A stretch of DNA of 64,000 nt from Skeletonema tropicum (taxonomy: Eukaryota; Bacillariophyta; Thalassiosirophyceae; Thalassiosirales; Thalassiosiraceae), in the NCBI GenBank assembly GCA_037178625.1, contig JAWZXG010000046.1:1-64000 (forward strand), read 5' to 3'. Positions 1-8,980 of this stretch are shown here, one piece after another. How positions within the stretch are numbered: position 1 is the stretch's first letter; every line of letters starts with the position of its first letter. The position numbers and the translations under genes are program-made. Below the pieces are notes generated by a model. It saw only the letters and a program-made list of their open reading frames with translations, did no database searches and had not been told where the DNA came from.

Positions 1-24
1 TTATCAATCTAAGTATGATCCCAA

Positions 25-72
25 CAACATCCGAGGAGGAGGAGGATGTTGGATTGACTATTCCTCCTCCTC
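25..72. repeat. Overlapping alternative hairpins, GA-rich/CT-rich (unit 1)
   Basis: GAGGAGGAGGA (36-46) pairs perfectly with TCCTCCTCCTC (62-72), an 11-bp stem with a 15-nt loop. CAACATCC (25-32) can instead pair with GGATGTTG (44-51), which uses the same GGA bases, so the two folds exclude each other. Present in every unit. Confidence 0.7.
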
Positions 73-78
73 ACCGTC

Positions 79-246
79 GCCGATGATGATGATCAACAGT
101 TAGTTAACGCGAACTAGTAGTTTGGAATGATCATCGGAGGTGTGGTTGGGATTAATCATCATCATCATCGGCGGCGTGTGGAGAATGGCGAGTGAGCCGA
201 ATGTAGCGTAATGATATTGAATAAGTAATTCCACCGCCGATGATGA
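79..246. repeat. GAT/ATC trinucleotide inverted repeats (unit 1)
   Basis: GCCGATGATGATGAT (79-93) is the exact reverse complement of 158-172, a 15-bp inverted repeat. The segment 162-174 is also the exact reverse complement of 234-246 (13 bp). CCACCGCCGATG occurs directly at 231-242 and 256-267. This CAT/GAT and CGG-rich block yields low-complexity minus-strand frames that I do not call as genes. Confidence 0.7.
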
Positions 247-432
247 ATTATTACACCACCGCCGATGTTGATGAATGGATTGAAGGTCGAGCGAAGCGAG
301 ACAGTGGAAGAATGATGCGACAAGTCGAAAGTCGAGTGAGCCGGAGGCGAGGGAGATGGAAGTAATGCAAATACTGTCAACGGTACGGTGGTGGAAATAG
401 TGAAGGAGCGAGTGAGCCGCCAGGCGAGGGAG
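189..432. repeat. CGAGTGAGCCG short dispersed motif, three copies (unit 1)
   Basis: CGAGTGAGCCG occurs at 189-199, 333-343 and 409-419. The last two extend into the nearly identical CGAGTGAGCCGGAGGCGAGG (333) and CGAGTGAGCCGCCAGGCGAGG (409). A related CGAGCGAAGCGAG lies at 288-300. Confidence 0.65.
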
Positions 433-548
433 CTGTTGATTTTTGATTTTGGTATTGCTATGGTATTATTGATAATGATGATATTGAAAATATTATATGG
501 ACGATGGAAGAATTGACGGTGGTGGAGGTAATTCTGTTCATTTTGTTG

Positions 549-562
549 AAATTTCGAAATTT
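549..562. repeat. 14-bp perfect palindrome AAATTTCGAAATTT (unit 1)
   Basis: Fully self-complementary, with TTCGAA at its centre. It recurs once per unit. No function can be assigned. Confidence 0.8.
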
Positions 563-977
563 TGGAGTGTCTTCGGCGCTGGGGATGACTTTCTGGGGTA
601 CGGTCAATTTAGTTGAGTTGATTGGCAAAGAATCGATATTTGGCCTTGAATAGTACCAATTGATAGAACTCGACGAGAGGATTCAAAATCACTACTCATC
701 TCATTCATACGACCAATAGAAGGAGAGGTATGGATGTTTGGATGGGTAGAGTGCGTGGGAGTTTAGGTTGGACAAGTGACAAGGAGTGACGCTGAATGAC
801 TTCAAGGGTGCACCGTAAGCTTTCCAGCCACATGAACATCTTCAATCATACTCATTTACTATTTAATCATTATTTTTCATCTAGAGTCGAGGGCACAATT
901 AATCAACAAACATTGTTGCCCGAACACCTAACAGTAACATAAAACTTCTTGATATTCATTTCTCTCTCCCCTCTACG
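563..977. other. Noncoding stretch, 3' side of the TPR exon (unit 1)
   Basis: I see no gene here. It contains the single AAGCTT site (817-822) and AT-rich sequence at 846-882. On the minus strand it would be the 3' flank of the exon. No canonical AATAAA is visible just downstream of the TAA. Confidence 0.5.
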
Positions 978-1349
978 TTAGTTTGCGTCCAAAAATTTAA
1001 ACCTCTCCTCACGAATCCTCCTCCAAGCCTTCTTGCTAGCTCGTACTTCCTTCTTGATACGTTCCTCTTCCTCACGTTCCTTCTTATTCGGGTCTACGAT
1101 GCTCTCGAAGGGTTCCGTAATCCACTCATCCCAAACTGACTTGTCTGCCTCAACCTTCTCATTCGACTTGAGCTTCTTATTCTCTTCTATCTTTGCAGCA
1201 ACTTCATCCGCCTCGTCAAGCCTCTTCTGTGCCCGAAGTGCCTGTTCGAGGTACTTGTATAATGTTAATGTAATAGTCTCATGATGGTCCGGTCCAATAT
1301 CAGGAGATTGACATCGCAACTTGATGATGTCTGATGATCTTCCATGGTG
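978..1349 (-). CDS. TPR (kinesin-light-chain-like) 3'-terminal exon or gene fragment, unit 1
   Basis: Open frame of 123 codons ending in TAA (978-980). Counting from the TTG at 1319, residues 9-16 are GPDHHETI, the hallmark lead-in of kinesin-light-chain/TPR_12-type repeats. Residues 17-31 (TLTLYKYLEQALRAQ) and 32-50 (KRLDEADEVAAKIEENKKL) fit TPR helices A and B. Residues 61-75 hold a Trp-bearing linker (SVWDEWITEPFESIV), and 79-108 a Lys/Arg/Glu-rich, probably helical tail. TPRs bind protein partners; the partner and location of this one are unknown. Only one TPR is present, whereas the family normally has several. There is no ATG at the 5' edge, and a TAG at 1352-1350 closes the frame just upstream. 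I infer a terminal exon with acceptor TAG at that point, not a complete gene. The homology is recognised by eye, not by search. Confidence 0.5.
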   Translation of the reverse strand, partial: HHGRSSDIIKLRCQSPDIGPDHHETITLTLYKYLEQALRAQKRLDEADEVAAKIEENKKLKSNEKVEADKSVWDEWITEPFESIVDPNKKEREEEERIKKEVRASKKAWRRIREERFKFLDAN

Positions 1350-1490
1350 CTACAGTAATATTAAAGCAGTGAATAGAAGAGGAGGACGGTGATGGCATGG
1401 CACAGTAGAATGTAGCTTTATCATTGCATTGCTCTGTTGATGGCGGTATGTAATTTGAGACGGCCATCTTGATTTTTGAAGCGGTACCAC
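1350..1490 (-). other. Candidate GT-AG intron upstream of the TPR exon (unit 1)
   Basis: On the minus strand this segment begins GTGGTACC (1490) and ends TTTAATATTACTGTAG (1350). It would be 141 nt long, or 138 nt if the second GT is used. Removing it joins FDTAEK(V) in phase to the exon. The TAG that otherwise stops the frame is then the acceptor AG. The donor is not a strong consensus and the joined spacing is about five residues longer than a standard TPR, so this is only a hypothesis. The same sequence recurs in every unit. Confidence 0.25.
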
Positions 1491-1538
1491 CTTCTCAGCC
1501 GTATCAAAGCACAACACACGCAGATCAAAAATTGACAA
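1491..1538 (-). other. Same-frame upstream segment with TPR-like FDTAEKV (unit 1)
   Basis: In phase with the terminal exon, the minus strand reads SIFDLRVLCFDTAEK. The FDTAEKV part resembles the start of a TPR helix B (compare YDEAEKL in the family). It is closed by TAG at 1559-1557. It could be the edge of a penultimate exon, or chance. Confidence 0.2.
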
Positions 1539-1813
1539 TGGCTGATATCTTGTCTCCTACGCGGCCAATGAAGGCGATAAGTGGCGTTTTGGAAAGCTCT
1601 CATTGCGCTCTATCGATTAGGCCTGTAATTATCCTGATTGGAGGACTTTCATTCAATCAATCCGTTCAAAAACAGGTCTAGAAAGTCACCAGTGGCTCTC
1701 AATCCGGCTCCACAGCCACAGCCCGAATTTGACGATATGACAACCAATCGAAAGCTCTTTTCAATCTCTTTCGATTAGTACTATCATTCAGCCAACTGAA
1801 TAATCTAAACATA
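1539..1813. other. Stretch without recognisable gene (unit 1)
   Basis: Open frames of 60-70 codons exist on both strands but overlap one another and show no family motif. Nothing else was recognised. Confidence 0.5.
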
Positions 1814-1832
1814 GCTCGGGCAAAGCCCTCGC
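1814..1832. repeat. Stem-loop motif GCTCGGGCAAAGCCCTCGC, copy A (unit 1)
   Basis: The core GGGC-AAA-GCCC can form a 4-bp stem with a 3-nt loop. The identical 19-mer recurs at 2024-2042. Confidence 0.75.
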
Positions 1833-1838
1833 AAAAAA

Positions 1839-1940
1839 GCGACCACTTTAGTCAGCCTTGTCCAGACAGTTGACAGTTGACAGTTGACAGTTGACAGTTG
1901 ATTGGTCGAAAATCCCAAAGAGCGACCAGTTCAATCAGCC
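1839..1940. repeat. Degenerate direct duplication GCGACCA..TCAGCC (unit 1)
   Basis: GCGACCACTTTAGTCAGCC (1839-1857) and GCGACCAGTTCAATCAGCC (1922-1940) match at 16 of 19 positions. Each is followed within 20 bases by GACAGTTG, suggesting an old internal duplication with an 83-bp offset. Confidence 0.6.
1867..1901. repeat. (CAGTTGA)5 minisatellite (unit 1)
   Basis: Five perfect 7-bp copies followed by TTGGTCG. Most units have five. Units 6, 10, 12, 13 and 23 have four, and unit 11 has four plus a damaged one. Confidence 0.92.
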
Positions 1941-2023
1941 TCACATCATGACAGTTGGCACGGAAGCATCAAACGCTTCGCTGAAGAACGATCACTTAAT
2001 TCAGTAAGATCCAACTACTCACT

Positions 2024-2042
2024 GCTCGGGCAAAGCCCTCGC
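2024..2042. repeat. Stem-loop motif, copy B (unit 1)
   Basis: Exact second copy of the 19-mer at 1814-1832, 210 bp downstream. Confidence 0.75.
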
Positions 2043-2094
2043 ACAATACACTGAGCATAGATCAGCAATTGCTCATCAGTGAACTAAGTTACAT

Positions 2095-2139
2095 GTACCG
2101 TCCAATGATAGTTAGATCAACTCAGTACCGTCCATGATA
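2095..2139. repeat. GTACCGTCCA(A)TGATA direct repeat (unit 1)
   Basis: GTACCGTCCAATGATA (2095-2110) and GTACCGTCCATGATA (2125-2139) are 30 bp apart and differ by one base. Confidence 0.75.
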
Positions 2140-2243
2140 ATAATCCATTGTGCAACATCAACTTGCCTCGACTGTGCTCGACATCCTCCGCTTCGCTCCA
2201 GACTTACTACCCAACAATTTAATGTATTCATTTAATATATTCA

Positions 2244-4486
2244 TTATCAATCTAAGTATGATCCCAACAACATCCGAGGAGGAGGAGGATGTTGGATTGA
2301 CTATTCCTCCTCCTCACCGTCGCCGATGATGATGATCAACAGTTAGTTAACGCGAACTAGTAGTTTGGAATGATCATCGGAGGTGTGGTTGGGATTAATC
2401 ATCATCATCATCGGCGGCGTGTGGAGAATGGCGAGTGAGCCGAATGTAGCGTAATGATATTGAATAAGTAATTCCACCGCCGATGATGAATTATTACACC
2501 ACCGCCGATGTTGATGAATGGATTGAAGGTCGAGCGAAGCGAGACAGTGGAAGAATGATGCGACAAGTCGAAAGTCGAGTGAGCCGGAGGCGAGGGAGAT
2601 GGAAGTAATGCAAATACTGTCAACGGTACGGTGGTGGAAATAGTGAAGGAGCGAGTGAGCCGCCAGGCGAGGGAGCTGTTGATTTTTGATTTTGGTATTG
2701 CTATGGTATTATTGATAATGATGATATTGAAAATATTATATGGACGATGGAAGAATTGACGGTGGTGGAGGTAATTCTGTTCATTTTGTTGAAATTTCGA
2801 AATTTTGGAGTGTCTTCGGCGCTGGGGATGACTTTCTGGGGTACGGTCAATTTAGTTGAGTTGATTGGCAAAGAATCGATATTTGGCCTTGAATAGTACC
2901 AATTGATAGAACTCGACGAGAGGATTCAAAATCACTACTCATCTCATTCATACGACCAATAGAAGGAGAGGTATGGATGTTTGGATGGGTAGAGTGCGTG
3001 GGAGTTTAGGTTGGACAAGTGACAAGGAGTGACGCTGAATGACTTCAAGGGTGCACCGTAAGCTTTCCAGCCACATGAACATCTTCAATCATACTCATTT
3101 ACTATTTAATCATTATTTTTCATCTAGAGTCGAGGGCACAATTAATCAACAAACATTGTTGCCCGAACACCTAACAGTAACATAAAACTTCTTGATATTC
3201 ATTTCTCTCTCCCCTCTACGTTAGTTTGCGTCCAAAAATTTAAACCTCTCCTCACGAATCCTCCTCCAAGCCTTCTTGCTAGCTCGTACTTCCTTCTTGA
3301 TACGTTCCTCTTCCTCACGTTCCTTCTTATTCGGGTCTACGATGCTCTCGAAGGGTTCCGTAATCCACTCATCCCAAACTGACTTGTCTGCCTCAACCTT
3401 CTCATTCGACTTGAGCTTCTTATTCTCTTCTATCTTTGCAGCAACTTCATCCGCCTCGTCAAGCCTCTTCTGTGCCCGAAGTGCCTGTTCGAGGTACTTG
3501 TATAATGTTAATGTAATAGTCTCATGATGGTCCGGTCCAATATCAGGAGATTGACATCGCAACTTGATGATGTCTGATGATCTTCCATGGTGCTACAGTA
3601 ATATTAAAGCAGTGAATAGAAGAGGAGGACGGTGATGGCATGGCACAGTAGAATGTAGCTTTATCATTGCATTGCTCTGTTGATGGCGGTATGTAATTTG
3701 AGACGGCCATCTTGATTTTTGAAGCGGTACCACCTTCTCAGCCGTATCAAAGCACAACACACGCAGATCAAAAATTGACAATGGCTGATATCTTGTCTCC
3801 TACGCGGCCAATGAAGGCGATAAGTGGCGTTTTGGAAAGCTCTCATTGCGCTCTATCGATTAGGCCTGTAATTATCCTGATTGGAGGACTTTCATTCAAT
3901 CAATCCGTTCAAAAACAGGTCTAGAAAGTCACCAGTGGCTCTCAATCCGGCTCCACAGCCACAGCCCGAATTTGACGATATGACAACCAATCGAAAGCTC
4001 TTTTCAATCTCTTTCGATTAGTACTATCATTCAGCCAACTGAATAATCTAAACATAGCTCGGGCAAAGCCCTCGCAAAAAAGCGACCACTTTAGTCAGCC
4101 TTGTCCAGACAGTTGACAGTTGACAGTTGACAGTTGACAGTTGATTGGTCGAAAATCCCAAAGAGCGACCAGTTCAATCAGCCTCACATCATGACAGTTG
4201 GCACGGAAGCATCAAACGCTTCGCTGAAGAACGATCACTTAATTCAGTAAGATCCAACTACTCACTGCTCGGGCAAAGCCCTCGCACAATACACTGAGCA
4301 TAGATCAGCAATTGCTCATCAGTGAACTAAGTTACATGTACCGTCCAATGATAGTTAGATCAACTCAGTACCGTCCATGATAATAATCCATTGTGCAACA
4401 TCAACTTGCCTCGACTGTGCTCGACATCCTCCGCTTCGCTCCAGACTTACTACCCAACAATTTAATGTATTCATTTAATATATTCA
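2244..4486. repeat. Repeat unit 2 (2,243 bp)
   Basis: Same length as unit 1, and I saw no difference from it on reading. It has five CAGTTGA copies. Confidence 0.97.
3221..3592 (-). CDS. TPR exon copy, unit 2 (intact)
   Basis: The translation is identical to the unit 1 copy over all 113 residues from the TTG position, with the same TAG at the upstream edge. Confidence 0.48.
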   Translation of the reverse strand, partial: HHGRSSDIIKLRCQSPDIGPDHHETITLTLYKYLEQALRAQKRLDEADEVAAKIEENKKLKSNEKVEADKSVWDEWITEPFESIVDPNKKEREEEERIKKEVRASKKAWRRIREERFKFLDAN

Positions 4487-6730
4487 TTATCAATCTAAGT
4501 ATGATCCCAACAACATCCGAGGAGGAGGAGGATGTTGGATTGACTATTCCTCCTCCTCACCGTCGCCGATGATGATGATCAACAGTTAGTTAACGCGAAC
4601 TAGTAGTTTGGAATGATCATCGGAGGTGTGGTTGGGATTAATCATCATCATCATCGGCGGCGTGTGGAGAATGGCGAGTGAGCCGAATGTAGCGTAATGA
4701 TATTGAATAAGTAATTCCACCGCCGATGATGAATTATTACACCACCGCCGATGTTGATGAATGGATTGAAGGTCGAGCGAAGCGAGACAGTGGAAGAATG
4801 ATGCGACAAGTCGAAAGTCGAGTGAGCCGGAGGCGAGGGAGATGGAAGTAATGCAAATACTGTCAACGGTACGGTGGTGGAAATAGTGAAGGAGCGAGTG
4901 AGCCGCCAGGCGAGGGAGCTGTTGATTTTTGATTTTGGTATTGCTATGGTATTATTGATAATGATGATATTGAAAATATTATATGGACGATGGAAGAATT
5001 GACGGTGGTGGAGGTAATTCTGTTCATTTTGTTGAAATTTCGAAATTTTGGAGTGTCTTCGGCGCTGGGGATGACTTTCTGGGGTACGGTCAATTTAGTT
5101 GAGTTGATTGGCAAAGAATCGATATTTGGCCTTGAATAGTACCAATTGATAGAACTCGACGAGAGGATTCAAAATCACTACTCATCTCATTCATACGACC
5201 AATAGAAGGAGAGGTATGGATGTTTGGATGGGTAGAGTGCGTGGGAGTTTAGGTTGGACAAGTGACAAGGAGTGACGCTGAATGACTTCAAGGGTGCACC
5301 GTAAGCTTTCCAGCCACATGAACATCTTCAATCATACTCATTTACTATTTAATCATTATTTTTCATCTAGAGTCGAGGGCACAATTAATCAACAAACATT
5401 GTTGCCCGAACACCTAACAGTAACATAAAACTTCTTGATATTCATTTCTCTCTCCCCTCTACGTTAGTTTGCGTCCAAAAATTTAAACCTCTCCTCACGA
5501 ATCCTCCTCCAAGCCTTCTTGCTAGCTCGTACTTCCTTCTTGATACGTTCCTCTTCCTCACGTTCCTTCTTATTCGGGTCTACGATGCTCTCGAAGGGTT
5601 CCGTAATCCACTCATCCCAAACTGACTTGTCTGCCTCAACCTTCTCATTCGACTTGAGCTTCTTATTCTCTTCTATCTTTGCAGCAACTTCATCCGCCTC
5701 GTCAAGCCTCTTCTGTGCCCGAAGTGCCTGTTCGAGGTACTTGTATAATGTTAATGTAATAGTCTCATGATGGTCCGGTCCAATATCAGGAGATTGACAT
5801 CGCAACTTGATGATGTCTGATGATCTTCCATGGTGCTACAGTAATATTAAAGCAGTGAATAGAAGAGGAGGACGGTGATGGCATGGCACAGTAGAATGTA
5901 GCTTTATCATTGCATTGCTCTGTTGATGGCGGTATGTAATTTGAGACGGCCATCTTGATTTTTGAAGCGGTACCACCTTCTCAGCCGTATCAAAGCACAA
6001 CACACGCAGATCAAAAATTGACAATGGCTGATATCTTGTCTCCTACGCGGCCAATGAAGGCGATAAGTGGCGTTTTGGAAAGCTCTCATTGCGCTCTATC
6101 GATTAGGCCTGTAATTATCCTGATTGGAGGACTTTCATTCAATCAATCCGTTCAAAAAACAGGTCTAGAAAGTCACCAGTGGCTCTCAATCCGGCTCCAC
6201 AGCCACAGCCCGAATTTGACGATATGACAACCAATCGAAAGCTCTTTTCAATCTCTTTCGATTAGTACTATCATTCAGCCAACTGAATAATCTAAACATA
6301 GCTCGGGCAAAGCCCTCGCAAAAAAGCGACCACTTTAGTCAGCCTTGTCCAGACAGTTGACAGTTGACAGTTGACAGTTGACAGTTGATTGGTCGAAAAT
6401 CCCAAAGAGCGACCAGTTCAATCAGCCTCACATCATGACAGTTGGCACGGAAGCATCAAACGCTTCGCTGAAGAACGATCACTTAATTCAGTAAGATCCA
6501 ACTACTCACTGCTCGGGCAAAGCCCTCGCACAATACACTGAGCATAGATCAGCAATTGCTCATCAGTGAACTAAGTTACATGTACCGTCCAATGATAGTT
6601 AGATCAACTCAGTACCGTCCATGATAATAATCCATTGTGCAACATCAACTTGCCTCGACTGTGCTCGACATCCTCCGCTTCGCTCCAGACTTACTACCCA
6701 ACAATTTAATGTATTCATTTAATATATTCA
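4487..6730. repeat. Repeat unit 3 (2,244 bp)
   Basis: The only difference seen is one extra A in the A-run before CAGGTCTAG, near 6158. Confidence 0.97.
5464..5835 (-). CDS. TPR exon copy, unit 3 (intact)
   Basis: Identical in protein sequence to unit 1. Confidence 0.48.
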   Translation of the reverse strand, partial: HHGRSSDIIKLRCQSPDIGPDHHETITLTLYKYLEQALRAQKRLDEADEVAAKIEENKKLKSNEKVEADKSVWDEWITEPFESIVDPNKKEREEEERIKKEVRASKKAWRRIREERFKFLDAN

Positions 6731-8980
6731 TTATCAATCTAAGTATGATCCCAACAACATCCGAGGAGGAGGAGGATGTTGGATTGACTATTCCTCCTCC
6801 TCACCGTCGCCGATGATGATGATCAACAGTTAGTTAACGCGAACTAGTAGTTTGGAATGATCATCGGAGGTGTGGTTGGGATTAATCATCATCATCATCG
6901 GCGGCGTGTGGAGAATGGCGAGTGAGCCGAATGTAGCGTAATGATATTGAATAAGTAATTCCACCGCCGATGATGAATTATTACACCACCGCCGATGTTG
7001 ATGAATGGATTGAAGGTCGAGCGAAGCGAGACAGTGGAAGAATGATGCGACAAGTCGAAAGTCGAGTGAGCCGGAGGCGAGGGAGATGGAAGTAATGCAA
7101 ATACTGTCAACGGTACGGTGGTGGAAATAGTGAAGGAGCGAGTGAGCCGCCAGGCGAGGGAGCTGTTGATTTTTGATTTTGGTATTGCTATGGTATTATT
7201 GATAATGATGATATTGAAAATATTATATGGACGATGGAAGAATTGACGGTGGTGGAGGTAATTCTGTTCATTTTGTTGAAATTTCGAAATTTTGGAGTGT
7301 CTTCGGCGCTGGGGATGACTTTCTGGGGTACGGTCAATTTAGTTGAGTTGATTGGCAAAGAATCGATATTTGGCCTTGAATAGTACCAATTGATAGAACT
7401 CGACGAGAGGATTCAAAATCACTACTCATCTCATTCATACGACCAATAGAAGGAGAGGTATGGATGTTTGGATGGGTAGAGTGCGTGGGAGTTTAGGTTG
7501 GACAAGTGACAAGGAGTGACGCTGAATGACTTCAAGGGTGCACCGTAAGGCTTTCCAGGCCACATGAACATCTTCAATCATACTCATTTACTATTTAATC
7601 ATTATTTTTCATCTAGAGTCGAGGGCACAATTAATCAACAAACATTGTTGCCCGAACACCTAACAGTAACATAAAACTTCTTGATATTCATTTCTCTCTC
7701 CCCTCTACGTTAGTTTGCGTCCAAAAATTTAAACCTCTCCTCACGAATCCTCCTCCAAGCCTTCTTGCTAGCTCGTACTTCCTTCTTGATACGTTCCTCT
7801 TCCTCACGTTCCTTCTTATTCGGGTCTACGATGCTCTCGAAGGGTTCCGTAATCCACTCATCCCAAACTGACTTGTCTGCCTCAACCTTCTCATTCGACT
7901 TGAGCTTCTTATTCTCTTCTATCTTTGCAGCAACTTCATCCGCCTCGTCAAGCCTCTTCTGTGCCCGAAGTGCCTGTTCGAGGTACTTGTATAATGTTAA
8001 TGTAATAGTCTCATGATGGTCCGGTCCAATATCAGGAGATTGACATCGCAACTTGATGATGTCTGATGATCTTCCATGGTGCTACAGTAATATTAAAGCA
8101 GTGAATAGAAGAGGAGGACGGTGATGGCATGGCACAGTAGAATGTAGCTTTATCATTGCATTGCTCTGTTGATGGCGGTATGTAATTTGAGACGGCCATC
8201 TTGATTTTTGAAGCGGTACCACCTTCTCAGCCGTATCAAAGCACAACACACGCAGATCAAAAATTGACAATGGCTGATATCTTGTCTCCTACGCGGCCAA
8301 TGAAGGCGATAAGTGGCGTTTTGGAAAGCTCTCATTGCGCTCTATCGATTAGGCCTGTAATTATCCTGATTGGAGGACTTTCATTCAATCAATCCGTTCA
8401 AAAACAGGTCTAGAAAGTCACCAGTGGCTCTCAATCCGGCTCCACAGCCACAGCCCGAATTTGACGATATGACAACCAATCGAAAGCTCTTTTCAATCTC
8501 TTTCGATTAGTACTATCATTCAGCCAACTGAATAATCTAAACATAAGCTCGGGCCAAAGCCCTCGCAAAAAAGCGACCACTTTAGTCAGCCTTGTCCAGA
8601 CAGTTGACAGTTGACACAGTTGACAGTTGACAGTTGATTGGTCGAAAATCCCAAAGAGCGACCAGTTCAATCAGCCTCACATCATGACAGTTGGCACGGA
8701 AGCATCAAACGCTTCGCTGAAGAACGATCACTTAATTCAGTAAGATCCAACTACTCACTGCTCGGGCAAAGCCCTCGCACAATACACTGAGCATAGATCA
8801 GCAATTGCTCATCAGTGAACTAAGTTACATGTACACGTCCAATGATAGTTAGATCAACTCAGTACCGTCCATGATAATAATCCATTGTGCAACATCAACT
8901 TGCCTCGACTGTGCTCGACATCCTCCGCTTCGCTCCAGACTTACTACCCAACAATTTAATGTATTCATTTAATATATTCA
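6731..8980. repeat. Repeat unit 4 (2,250 bp)
   Basis: Seven extra bases: two single G insertions around the HindIII site (7550-7560), insertions near 8545-8555, a CA insertion inside the minisatellite (about 8615) and one A near 8835. No substitutions were seen. Units 4 and 5 form a local indel cluster. Confidence 0.96.
7710..8081 (-). CDS. TPR exon copy, unit 4 (intact)
   Basis: Identical in protein sequence to unit 1, even though this unit carries indels on both sides of the frame. Confidence 0.48.
   Translation of the reverse strand, partial: HHGRSSDIIKLRCQSPDIGPDHHETITLTLYKYLEQALRAQKRLDEADEVAAKIEENKKLKSNEKVEADKSVWDEWITEPFESIVDPNKKEREEEERIKKEVRASKKAWRRIREERFKFLDAN

Larger units (their letters stand above)
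1..2243. repeat. Repeat unit 1 (reference copy, 2,243 bp)
   Basis: This is the reference for all sub-features listed here. Order along the plus strand: GA/CT hairpin and CAT/GAT trinucleotide inverted repeats (30-250); CGAGTGAGCCG motifs (189-432); a TG-rich stretch with a 14-bp palindrome (433-850); the minus-strand TPR exon (978-1349); intron-like and same-frame upstream sequence (1350-1538); a featureless stretch (1539-1813); then twin stem-loops, a minisatellite and short direct repeats (1814-2139). Confidence 0.97.

Noticed and set aside
165..380. Minus-strand 71-codon frame rich in Ser/Pro/His/Arg, extended to about 150 codons in some units (e.g. 11401-11865, 54388-54852)
   Set aside because: It is built from CAT/GAT triplets and CGAG motifs, has no family motif, and its length varies only because 1-nt indels or alternative starts change it between units.
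1033..1284. Plus-strand 83-codon frame present in nearly all units
   Set aside because: It is the antisense shadow of the TPR exon. Its Ser/Phe/Leu-rich composition mirrors the Glu/Lys codons of the minus strand.
1421..1603. Minus-strand 60-codon frame ending RLKLHTAINRAMQ
   Set aside because: No motif was recognised, it overlaps the better-supported FDTAEKV phase, and its ends move with indels in several units.
1469..1681. Plus-strand 70-codon frame beginning MIFEAVPPSQP, 90-93 codons in some units
   Set aside because: It overlaps minus-strand frames, shows no recognisable domain, and its end shifts with an A-run length change.
1867..1901. CRISPR-like array from the repeated CAGTTGA
   Set aside because: The 7-bp copies are directly adjacent with no spacers, and there are no cas genes. 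It is a minisatellite.
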